From Peptococcaceae bacterium (GTDB taxonomy: Bacteria; Bacillota; Peptococcia; Peptococcales; Peptococcaceae), in NCBI GenBank assembly GCA_017622155.1, contig JAGARS010000002.1, forward strand, positions 1-6,871: DNA of 6,871 bases, in the 5' to 3' direction. The notes below the pieces were generated by a model. It worked only from the letters and a program-made list of their open reading frames with translations, was not told the origin of the DNA and ran no database searches. A program made the translations under genes and the position numbers. Numbering within the stretch: the first letter of the stretch is position 1; every line of letters begins with the position of its first letter. This document shows, piece after piece, positions 1 through 6,138 of the stretch.

Positions 1-1069
1 GTTTCAGCTGACGGTCATGCTGCAGCATTTCACGAGAGATATTCAGGGATAAGTCCTGAGAATCTACCAGACCTTTTACGAATGCGAAGTGATCCGGCAG
101 CAAGTCGCTGCATTTATCCATAATCAGTACACCGCTGGCATAAAGCTGTAGTCCTTTTTCAAAGTTTTTGGTGTAAAAATCATTGGCCGGATGCTGTGGA
201 ATAAACAGCAGCGCATTGTAAGTCGCAGAACCTTCTGTGTTGCTGTGAATGGTTGCCAGTGGTGCTTCGTAGTCATAGTATTTTTCCATGTAGAAATTGT
301 GATATTCTTCTTCTGTAATCTGTGCAGGCATCTTTTTCCACAGCGGTGTCATACTGTTTACTACTTCCAGCTCTACATAGCTTTCCATTTCGAAGTTCTC
401 ATCGTCTTCCGGATGTGCAGGACGCTGATGTGTCATGGTCATACGAATCGGGTAGCGAATGTAGTCGGAATATTTTTTCACCAGTTTGCGCAGTTTGTAC
501 TGGTCTAAGTACTGGTCGTAATCATCGTCTTCGGTATTTTCTTTCAGTTCCATAATGATTTCGGTACCGATCATTTCTTTGTCGCATGGCAGTACAGTAT
601 ATCCGTCAGCACCATCGGACTCCCACATGTAGCCGGTATCAGCTGCTTCGCTGCGTGTGTAGACAGTTACTTTTTTTGCTACCATAAATGCGGAATAGAA
701 GCCTACCCCGAACTGACCGATGATGTCAATTTCGTCTGTCTGTTCCTGATTGGTTTTGAAATCCAGAGAGCCGCTTTTTGCAATGGTTCCTAAGTTGTTA
801 TGCAGGTCTTCTTCGGTCATGCCGCAGCCATGGTCAGCCACTACAATACGGCGGTTTTCTTTATCGATGCCGATATCTATGGAGAGCGCATCACGGTTCA
901 GACCGGTTTCGCCACGCTGCATTGCGTTGTAATAGCGTTTGTCGGTGGCATCGCTGGCATTAGAGATAATTTCTCTCAAAAAGATTTCTTTGTGAGTGTA
1001 GATAGAGTTAATCATCAAATCCAGCAAGCGTTTGGATTCAGCTTTGAACTCTGTTTTTGCTGTTGTCAT
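1..1069 (-). CDS. htpG: Molecular chaperone HtpG (bacterial Hsp90), N-terminal part; 3' end outside window
   Basis: Cytosolic ATP-dependent Hsp90 chaperone that works as a homodimer. The reverse strand reads openly for 356 codons to the left edge, against roughly 620-640 aa for the family, so part of the middle domain and the whole C-terminal dimerisation domain are missing. Visible GHKL ATPase elements are [12 protein letters not shown] (residues 30-41, with catalytic Glu33 and Mg/ATP-ligand Asn37), DHGCGM (79-84), LGTIAKSGS, and [11 protein letters not shown] (118-128). The middle domain ends with SREMLQ, whose Arg346 matches the gamma-phosphate-contacting arginine of the family. Odd point: the usual DNGxGM motif has His80 in place of Asn. 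The start at 1069 gives [16 protein letters not shown], which fits the family N-terminus and lies 12 nt after an AAAGGA. In-frame ATGs at 1078 and 1090 are alternatives, the first too close to that site and the second upstream of it. A CIRCE operator and SigA-type promoter precede it. Identity is very secure; the exact start is less so. Confidence 0.96.
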   Translation of the reverse strand, partial: MTTAKTEFKAESKRLLDLMINSIYTHKEIFLREIISNASDATDKRYYNAMQRGETGLNRDALSIDIGIDKENRRIVVADHGCGMTEEDLHNNLGTIAKSGSLDFKTNQEQTDEIDIIGQFGVGFYSAFMVAKKVTVYTRSEAADTGYMWESDGADGYTVLPCDKEMIGTEIIMELKENTEDDDYDQYLDQYKLRKLVKKYSDYIRYPIRMTMTHQRPAHPEDDENFEMESYVELEVVNSMTPLWKKMPAQITEEEYHNFYMEKYYDYEAPLATIHSNTEGSATYNALLFIPQHPANDFYTKNFEKGLQLYASGVLIMDKCSDLLPDHFAFVKGLVDSQDLSLNISREMLQHDRQLK

Positions 1070-1081
1070 GAGGTTCATCGT

Positions 1082-1087
1082 TCCTTT
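1082..1087 (-). promoter_or_regulatory. Ribosome binding site of htpG (AAAGGA), decides start choice
   Basis: On the minus strand AAAGGA lies 12 nt before the ATG at 1069 and only 3 nt before the in-frame ATG at 1078. Aligned to the full anti-Shine-Dalgarno, 1078 would be too close, while 1069 has an acceptable though long spacing. This and the match to the family N-terminus favour 1069. The third in-frame ATG, at 1090, overlaps the site region and has no purine-rich sequence before it. Confidence 0.6.
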
Positions 1088-1119
1088 CATATATAGAAAA
1101 TAAATGGTTAACAAAGTTT

Positions 1120-1150
1120 TGTTAGCACTCTTTCTTGTTGAGTGCTAACA
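1120..1150. promoter_or_regulatory. CIRCE element (HrcA operator)
   Basis: The core TTAGCACTC (1122-1130), a 9-nt spacer, and GAGTGCTAA (1140-1148) match the CIRCE consensus TTAGCACTC-N9-GAGTGCTAA without a mismatch. The perfect arms extend to 11 bp on each side (1120-1130 and 1140-1150). CIRCE is bound by the heat-shock repressor HrcA, whose activity depends on GroEL. It sits directly at and downstream of the predicted htpG transcription start, so bound HrcA should block transcription and heat should relieve it. It would also form a hairpin in the 5' leader of the htpG transcript. The right-facing flavoprotein promoter candidate lies over 100 bp away, so control of that gene by this site is unlikely. 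Confidence 0.97.
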
Positions 1151-1156
1151 GTGTAT

Positions 1157-1185
1157 ATTGTAGCGCTATACAGTAAAAAAAGCAA
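1157..1185 (-). promoter_or_regulatory. SigA-type promoter of htpG
   Basis: Read on the minus strand, TTGCTT (1185-1180) is followed after exactly 17 nt by TACAAT (1162-1157). The -10 matches the TATAAT consensus at five of six positions and the -35 matches TTGACA at four of six, with a T-rich stretch directly after the -35. Transcription should begin near 1150, at the edge of the CIRCE element, leaving a leader of about 80 nt. Position relative to an operator of known function strengthens the call. Confidence 0.8.
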
Positions 1186-1259
1186 TAGCTTTTTGGGAAA
1201 AGAATGTTAAGATTTTGTATCGAAACATAGAAAAAAACAAGGAAAAATGCCGATGTCGC

Positions 1260-1288
1260 TTGTATTCTGCTGCATTATCCAGTATACT
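1260..1288 (+). promoter_or_regulatory. Candidate SigA-type promoter for the tandem flavoprotein operon
   Basis: TTGTAT (1260-1265), a 17-nt spacer and TATACT (1283-1288) form a promoter-like arrangement with a predicted start near 1295 and a leader of about 48 nt. The -10 is good (five of six), the -35 weak (only the TTG matches). A weak -35 may mean modest expression or dependence on an activator. The -10 sits within a perfect 8-bp palindrome (AGTATACT, 1281-1288), which is probably chance. Confidence 0.45.
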
Positions 1289-1330
1289 TTTCAGTGATTA
1301 GCTTTTGATATGAAAGCCCAATGATTGCAG

Positions 1331-1336
1331 AGGGAG
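1331..1336 (+). promoter_or_regulatory. Ribosome binding site of the first flavoprotein gene (AGGGAG)
   Basis: AGGGAG ends 6 nt before the ATG at 1343, an ideal distance. An in-frame TTG at 1325 would place this site inside the coding sequence and has no comparable site of its own, so the ATG at 1343 is taken as the start. That start also begins a well-formed lipoprotein signal peptide. Confidence 0.8.
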
Positions 1337-1342
1337 AACGAT

Positions 1343-3211
1343 ATGATAAATAAAAAAAGAACGATCGCATTGGTCATCCTGGTTTGCTTTACTTTGAGCT
1401 GTTTGGCGACAGGCTGCCAAGCAGAACGCAAACAGATTGCAGAAGAAAAAATATGGCAAAATCCTGTATATGTGCCGGAACCGTATGATGTCATTGTGAT
1501 GGGGACAGAACCGGAGGGAATTGCCGCAGCGGTATCGGCAGCTCGTAATGGCATGAAAACACTGCTTTTGGGAGAAGATAAAGCACTTGGCGGTTTGATG
1601 ACAATCGGAGAATTGAATTTTATTGATATGTGTGAAAGCCGAGATGGCACTGTTTTGACCCAGGGCTTTTTTCAGGAATTTTATGATGCAGTAGGAGGAA
1701 GTGCTTTTGATATTGTAGAAGCACGCAATTTCTTTTTGGATGTAGTGACAGCAGAGCCGCTTTTGACATTGCGCACGGAAAATGATTTTGTGGAACCGAT
1801 TATGGATGGTAATACCATCGTTGGTATTGTAACTGAGGAGCATGGTGCAAAATACAGCTATTACGGTGCGAGGATTATCGATGCTACGGTGGATGCTGAT
1901 GTGGCGGCTTCATCCGGTGTGCCGTATACATATGCCGGTGAGGATATTGGTGAAAAAGATCGCCAGATGGGTGTGACGCTGGTATTTGAATTATCCGGTG
2001 TCAACTGGAATAAAGTCTGGATGCATTTGAATTGGCAGCGATTTAAAGCAGAGGTGTTCAAGCAGGGCAGTGCCGATATGGGCGCTACCGATAAAACAGC
2101 CTGGGGCTATACTGCGGAAGGATATGCGTATGAACCGCAGGATGATATGATGCGCTTAAGGGGCTTTAACATTGCACGACAGAATAACGGCAATGTGTTA
2201 ATCAATGCTTTGATTATTTTTGGTGTAGACCCGTTAAGTGAGGCGAGCAAAGCCGAAGGTATTGCCCGTGCGGAACGGGAGATGGAATATCTGGTTCCAT
2301 ATATTCGGGAGAACTTCAAAGGATTCGAAAAAGCTGAGCTGGCAGATACAGCAGAGCAGCTGTATGTGAGAGAAAGCCGTCATATCATTGGTGAGTATCA
2401 GCTGACCATTGATGATGTGTTAGAAAATCGTGATCAATGGGATAAAATCGCAGTGGGCGCATATCCGGTAGATGTACAGCCGACCGCTGCACAAACTTAT
2501 GGCACTGTAATCGGAAGTCCGGACAAATATGCGGTGCCGTTTCGCTCACTGGTGCCGCTGCAGGTAGAAAATTTGCTGGTGGTTGGGCGCAGTGCATCGT
2601 ATACGTCGCTGGCTGCAGGCAGTGCCAGAGTGATTCCGCTGGGCATGGCAGAAGGTGAAGCAGCGGGAGTGGCCTGCGCATATTCTATGGAATATGCAAT
2701 CGGTTTTCGTGATATGACGATGGATAAAACTGCGATTTCCAGTATGCAGAAAACATTAAAAGCACAGGGCGCGTATTTGCCGGATTTTACAGTAACAGAT
2801 GACATTATGCTTCACTGGGCGTATCCGGGTGTTAAAGTATTGCGCAGCCTTGGCATTTTAGATGGCGGCTACAGCAACGATTATAAGCTTGATGAGCCAA
2901 TCAGCCGCTGGCGGTATCAGAATATGGTAAACAATGTGTTGAAAAAATCCGGCATTGAAGAGGATTATATTGAGGTAAACGATAATCCGCCAAACCGTCA
3001 GATTATCGGCACTACAGCTAGAGCAATCGCCAAGACAGAAGGGATGAAATATGCAAATGACTATCAGGTGTATGTAGCGGCACTAGAGGAACGCGGGATT
3101 CTAACGGAAGAATTGAAACCGTATTTTGCTGATGGAGAAAAAAATCCAAATGTGGCGGAAGTGGTACAGCTGATGGCTAATGTGTACGAATATTTAATGC
3201 AGAATGTATAG
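1343..3211 (+). CDS. Predicted secreted lipoprotein: FAD-dependent oxidoreductase with SLH-like C-terminal region (paralogue 1)
   Basis: 622 aa. The N-terminus has lysines and an arginine (residues 4-6), a hydrophobic stretch, and LATGC with Cys25 as the predicted lipidated residue, so the protein should be anchored outside the cytoplasmic membrane. There is no twin-arginine motif, so Sec export is expected. From residue 48 a Rossmann-type FAD-binding beta-alpha-beta unit begins (YDVIVMGTEPEG, Gly54 and Gly59), followed by ALGGLMTIGELNF. Further family signatures are IIDATVDADVAA, RESRHIIGEYQL (343-354), and a C-terminal flavin-binding segment around VENLLVVGRSAS to MAEGEAAG (408-442). These fit the FAD_oxidored-like family (Pfam PF12831 by recollection); the substrate is unknown. 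Residues 491-533 (HWAYPGVKVLRSLGI..., then EPISRWRYQNM) resemble an SLH repeat, with a weaker continuation to the end. Odd points: the middle glycine of the GxGxxG motif is Glu56, and a 12-bp gap separates it from a close paralogue. Family call is strong; localisation good; reaction unassigned. Confidence 0.88.
   Translation: MINKKRTIALVILVCFTLSCLATGCQAERKQIAEEKIWQNPVYVPEPYDVIVMGTEPEGIAAAVSAARNGMKTLLLGEDKALGGLMTIGELNFIDMCESRDGTVLTQGFFQEFYDAVGGSAFDIVEARNFFLDVVTAEPLLTLRTENDFVEPIMDGNTIVGIVTEEHGAKYSYYGARIIDATVDADVAASSGVPYTYAGEDIGEKDRQMGVTLVFELSGVNWNKVWMHLNWQRFKAEVFKQGSADMGATDKTAWGYTAEGYAYEPQDDMMRLRGFNIARQNNGNVLINALIIFGVDPLSEASKAEGIARAEREMEYLVPYIRENFKGFEKAELADTAEQLYVRESRHIIGEYQLTIDDVLENRDQWDKIAVGAYPVDVQPTAAQTYGTVIGSPDKYAVPFRSLVPLQVENLLVVGRSASYTSLAAGSARVIPLGMAEGEAAGVACAYSMEYAIGFRDMTMDKTAISSMQKTLKAQGAYLPDFTVTDDIMLHWAYPGVKVLRSLGILDGGYSNDYKLDEPISRWRYQNMVNNVLKKSGIEEDYIEVNDNPPNRQIIGTTARAIAKTEGMKYANDYQVYVAALEERGILTEELKPYFADGEKNPNVAEVVQLMANVYEYLMQNV
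2357..2406 (+). repeat. 50-bp exact repeat, copy 1 (inside paralogue 1)
   Basis: These 50 bp are identical to 4187-4236 in the second paralogue. They encode the conserved segment containing RESRHIIGEYQL. The match continues with only synonymous changes across 2351-2440, whereas most of the two genes differ often at silent positions. This is a by-product of gene duplication, possibly kept similar by gene conversion, not a mobile repeat. Confidence 0.9.
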
Positions 3212-3214
3212 GAG
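3210..3214 (+). promoter_or_regulatory. Ribosome binding site of the second flavoprotein gene (AGGAG), overlapping the upstream stop codon
   Basis: AGGAG shares its first two bases with the TAG stop codon of the upstream paralogue and lies 9 nt before the ATG at 3224. The arrangement supports co-transcription and probably translational coupling of the two genes. A nearer ATG at 3219 is in another frame. Confidence 0.75.
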
Positions 3215-3223
3215 ATATATGAT

Positions 3224-5023
3224 ATGAAAAAAGAAAAATGGGCTGTGATTTTATTATTATGTGCAGTGGCACTATGTGGTGTATTTGGCTGTGATAAAGA
3301 TACACAAACTCCAAATGGCACGATTGAAGCCGGTGTGGATTACGATGTTATTGTAGTGGGCGGTGATCCGGAAGGTGTATGCGCAGCAGTTTCTTCTGCA
3401 CGCAGCGGGTTGAAAACTTTGCTGATTGAAGATGATCATGCACTCGGCGGATTGATGACATTAGGACAGCTGAATTTTATCGATATTTGTGAAGACCGCC
3501 AAGGCAATATTTTGACGCAGGGACTATTTATGGAGTTTTATAATGCAGTTGGCGGCACGGCCTTTGATGTAGAGACTGCAAAACAGTTTTTCTATGACTG
3601 GGTGGTAAATGAGGAACATGCGACACTAAAATTAAACACTGCGTTTGTAGAACCTGTTATGGATGGAGACAGCATTGTTGGTGTAGTGGTAAACGAAAAT
3701 GGGGAAGAGAAAACCTATACAGCCAGTCGTATCATTGATGCTACAGTGGATGCCGATGTTGCTGCAGCTGCAGGGGCACCGTATACGGTAGCCGGAGAGG
3801 ATTATGGCGAAAAAGATCGCCAGATGGGTGTGACATTAGTATTCGAATTATCAGGGGTCAACTGGGATGCTGTGACAGACTATCTGGAAAATGATGATAA
3901 CACCGGGACAGGCGCAACAAATAAAGCTGCGTGGGGCTATAGCCGCGAAGGGTATGGATATGAACCAAAAGATTCTATGATGCGTTTACGCGGCTTTAAT
4001 GTAGCGCGACAGGATAATGGCAATGTACTGATTAATGCATTGATTATTTTTGGTGTTGATCCTTTGAGTGAAGAAAGTAAAGCAAATGGTATTGCACGTG
4101 CACAAAAAGAGTTGGAATACATTGTGCCGTACGTGCGTGAGAACTTTATCGGTTTTGAAAATGCTGAATTGGTAGGTACTGCAGAACAGCTGTATGTGAG
4201 AGAAAGCCGTCATATCATTGGTGAGTATCAGCTGACTATTGATGATGTGCTGGAAAATCGTGATCAGTGGGATAAAATTGCCATTGTAGCCTATCCGGCA
4301 GATATTCAGCCGGCAGCAGGGCAAACTTATGGTGTAGTAGTAGGAAGTCCGGATCGATATGCAATTCCATTTCGCAGTATTGTACCATTAGATGTTGAAA
4401 ATATGCTGGTGATTGGCCGAAGCGCATCTTATACTTCTTTGGCCGCAGGCAGTGCCCGTGTAATTCCGGTAGGTATGGCTGAAGGGGAAGCAGCAGGTGT
4501 GGCATCTGCATATTCTTTGAATCATGATATGAGTTTCCGCGATATGACCACAAATGAAAAAGCCATTGCTGATGTGCAGAAAACATTAAAGCAGCAAGGC
4601 GCATATCTGGATGATTTTGAGGTGCATGAAACATTTATGGACCATTGGGCATATCCGGGTGTGAAAGTATTGCGCAGCTTGGGAATTGTGTCCGGCGGCT
4701 ATGGAAATGATTATGGTCTTGACCAGGAATTAAGTAAAGACCGCTTACAGAATCTGTTGAATAATACTATGAGCAAAACAGGTAAAGAGATAGAAAAAGT
4801 AACAGATGTGTCTGATCCGGTAACAAATCTCAGTATGATTGCAGTAACAGCACGCATTGCTGAAATAGACGCAGAGAGCTATGATGCTCAAATTGCAGCC
4901 TTGCAAGAAAAAGGCATTCTTACTGATACGATATTACAGCATATGGGTGCGGAAACTGATACACCAATGGTGGCAGAGGCAGTAATGATTGTTGCCAATC
5001 TGTATACCTTCATGGTACAATAA
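3224..5023 (+). CDS. Predicted secreted lipoprotein: FAD-dependent oxidoreductase with SLH-like C-terminal region (paralogue 2)
   Basis: 599 aa, aligning with the upstream gene product along its length; I judge well over half of residues identical in the catalytic part, less at both ends. The signal peptide ends in GVFGC, with Cys23 the predicted lipidation site; again no twin arginine. The FAD-binding start is YDVIVVGGDPEG (Gly46 to Gly51), followed by ALGGLMTLGQLNF, IIDATVDADVAA, RESRHIIGEYQL (326-337), and VENMLVIGRSAS to MAEGEAAG. From His474 an SLH-like segment (HWAYPGVKVLRSLGI) begins. Compared with paralogue 1 it has a loop about 9 residues shorter after the shared ELSGVNW, and this loop carries TGAT (229-232). 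The middle glycine of GxGxxG is Asp48. It lies 12 bp after the first gene in the same operon; prfA follows 41 bp later. The substrate is unknown; a duplicated pair may act on related substrates or form a heteromer, which is inference. Confidence 0.88.
   Translation: MKKEKWAVILLLCAVALCGVFGCDKDTQTPNGTIEAGVDYDVIVVGGDPEGVCAAVSSARSGLKTLLIEDDHALGGLMTLGQLNFIDICEDRQGNILTQGLFMEFYNAVGGTAFDVETAKQFFYDWVVNEEHATLKLNTAFVEPVMDGDSIVGVVVNENGEEKTYTASRIIDATVDADVAAAAGAPYTVAGEDYGEKDRQMGVTLVFELSGVNWDAVTDYLENDDNTGTGATNKAAWGYSREGYGYEPKDSMMRLRGFNVARQDNGNVLINALIIFGVDPLSEESKANGIARAQKELEYIVPYVRENFIGFENAELVGTAEQLYVRESRHIIGEYQLTIDDVLENRDQWDKIAIVAYPADIQPAAGQTYGVVVGSPDRYAIPFRSIVPLDVENMLVIGRSASYTSLAAGSARVIPVGMAEGEAAGVASAYSLNHDMSFRDMTTNEKAIADVQKTLKQQGAYLDDFEVHETFMDHWAYPGVKVLRSLGIVSGGYGNDYGLDQELSKDRLQNLLNNTMSKTGKEIEKVTDVSDPVTNLSMIAVTARIAEIDAESYDAQIAALQEKGILTDTILQHMGAETDTPMVAEAVMIVANLYTFMVQ
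4187..4236 (+). repeat. 50-bp exact repeat, copy 2 (inside paralogue 2)
   Basis: Identical to 2357-2406, offset 1830 bp in the same orientation and the same reading frame. A second shorter exact match of 26 bp joins 1952-1977 and 3809-3834. Direct repeats of this size could support recombination that deletes or fuses the two paralogues into one in-frame gene. Confidence 0.9.
4992..5021 (+). promoter_or_regulatory. Candidate SigA-type promoter of prfA-prmC inside the end of the second flavoprotein gene
   Basis: TTGCCA (4992-4997), an 18-nt spacer and TACAAT (5016-5021) form a promoter with four of six matches at -35 and five of six at -10. It also has an extended -10 TG dinucleotide (TGG directly before TACAAT). 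The predicted start is near 5028, about 37 nt before the prfA ATG. It overlaps the last ten codons of the upstream gene and its stop codon. No terminator hairpin is visible between the genes, so read-through from upstream remains possible. Confidence 0.6.
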
Positions 5024-5064
5024 AGTGTTAGTAATTGAATCGGTAGTAATGGAGGATAAATAGT

Positions 5065-6138
5065 ATGTTAGACCGTCTGCAGATATTAGAAGATAAATAT
5101 GAAGAACTGAATCAGAAAATGGTAGACCCGGAAGTGCTGGGGAATCCTGCTGAACTGAACAAACTGGCAAAAGCGCAGTCTGATCTGGAGGATGTTGTTG
5201 TGGCATTTCGTCAGTACAAAAAAGTACTGAGCGAGCTGGAAGATTCCAAAGCAATGCTGCAGGAAAAACTGGATCCGGAAATGGACGAGATGGTAAAAAT
5301 GGAAATCAAGGAACTGGCGGAACAAAAAGAAACGTTAGAACATGATTTGACAATTTTGTTATTACCAAAAGATCCAAACGACAGCAAAAACGTTATCATG
5401 GAAATTCGTGCCGGTACAGGCGGTGATGAAGCCGCTTTATTTGCTGCGGATTTATACCGCATGTATACCCGCTATGCTGAAAACCAGGGCTGGAAAACAG
5501 AAGTGATGAACACCAACTATACTGATGTTGGCGGTTACAAAGAAATCACTTTTATGATTAACGGGAAAGGTGCATACAGCAAGCTGAAATTTGAAGGCGG
5601 TGTACACCGCGTACAGCGTGTACCTGCAACGGAAGCCAGTGGTCGTATTCACACATCTGCAGCAACTGTTGCAGTATTGCCGGAAGCTGAAGAAGTAGAA
5701 GTAGAAATTAATATGAATGATTTACGTATCGATGTATTCTGCTCCAGTGGTCCGGGGGGGCAGTCTGTAAACACCACACAGTCAGCTGTACGTGTGACAC
5801 ATTTGCCAACCGGCTTGGTAGTATCCTGTCAGGATGAAAAATCCCAGCAGATGAATAAAGAAAAAGCAATCAAAGTGCTGCGTTCTCGTCTGTTGGAAAA
5901 GTATCAGCAGGAAGCGCAAGGCGAGCTGTCTGCACAGCGCAAAGGTATGATTGGCAGCGGTGACCGCAGTGAACGTATTCGCACTTACAATTTCCCGCAG
6001 GGACGTGTTAGCGATCATCGTATCAACCTGACTGTACACAATTTGGATAAAGTACTGATGGGTGCGCTGGATGAAATTATTGATGCGCTGATTACCACCG
6101 ACCAGGCTGAAAAACTGAAAAATGCGGATGAAGCGTAA
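5065..6138 (+). CDS. prfA: Peptide chain release factor 1 (RF1)
   Basis: 357 aa, the usual length for bacterial RF1. It binds ribosomes stalled at UAA or UAG and triggers release of the finished protein. The sequence shows a charged, helical N-terminal domain (about residues 1-105), [14 protein letters not shown], the codon-recognition tripeptide PAT (187-189, in RVPATE) followed by GRIHTS, and the catalytic GGQ at 231-233 in [23 protein letters not shown] rather than SPF separates RF1 from RF2. Gln233 is the residue expected to be N5-methylated by PrmC, encoded next. The start is supported by GGAGG (5051-5055) 9 nt before the ATG and by the standard MLDRLQ N-terminus. Codons for the two GGQ glycines fall in a run of seven G (5754-5760). 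The stop codon TAA overlaps the next start by one base, indicating translational coupling. Confidence 0.98.
   Translation: MLDRLQILEDKYEELNQKMVDPEVLGNPAELNKLAKAQSDLEDVVVAFRQYKKVLSELEDSKAMLQEKLDPEMDEMVKMEIKELAEQKETLEHDLTILLLPKDPNDSKNVIMEIRAGTGGDEAALFAADLYRMYTRYAENQGWKTEVMNTNYTDVGGYKEITFMINGKGAYSKLKFEGGVHRVQRVPATEASGRIHTSAATVAVLPEAEEVEVEINMNDLRIDVFCSSGPGGQSVNTTQSAVRVTHLPTGLVVSCQDEKSQQMNKEKAIKVLRSRLLEKYQQEAQGELSAQRKGMIGSGDRSERIRTYNFPQGRVSDHRINLTVHNLDKVLMGALDEIIDALITTDQAEKLKNADEA

Noticed and set aside
191..1096. Plus-strand open frames opposite htpG
   Set aside because: Their translations are rich in Cys, Phe and His with no domain pattern, as expected for antisense frames of a conserved gene.
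1161..1168. TAGCGCTA palindrome between the -10 and -35 of the htpG promoter
   Set aside because: Only 8 bp, with no extension and no match to a regulator site I know; likely chance.
1301..1317. Possible small hairpin GCTTT / AAAGC in the leader of the flavoprotein operon
   Set aside because: Five base pairs, AT-rich, no U-run; too weak for a terminator or a riboswitch element.
1325..1342. In-frame TTG that would extend the first flavoprotein by six residues
   Set aside because: The AGGGAG ribosome binding site lies inside this extension at the right distance for the ATG at 1343, and the lipoprotein signal begins properly there.
1298..1843. Long open frames on the minus strand opposite the start of paralogue 1
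   Set aside because: They have no ribosome binding site or recognisable protein features and lie opposite a gene with clear family motifs.
3908..3919. TGAT in paralogue 2, resembling the ApbE flavinylation motif (D-x-x-S/T-G-A-T)
   Set aside because: The required Asp three residues before the Thr is Asn here, the motif is absent from paralogue 1 (MGAT), and the protein shows no FMN-binding domain.
5024..5064. Possible terminator between paralogue 2 and prfA
   Set aside because: No inverted repeat followed by a T-run is visible in the 41 bp.
4934..5254. Minus-strand open frame spanning the junction of paralogue 2 and prfA
   Set aside because: It overlaps two well-supported genes and the prfA ribosome binding site and shows no start signal.
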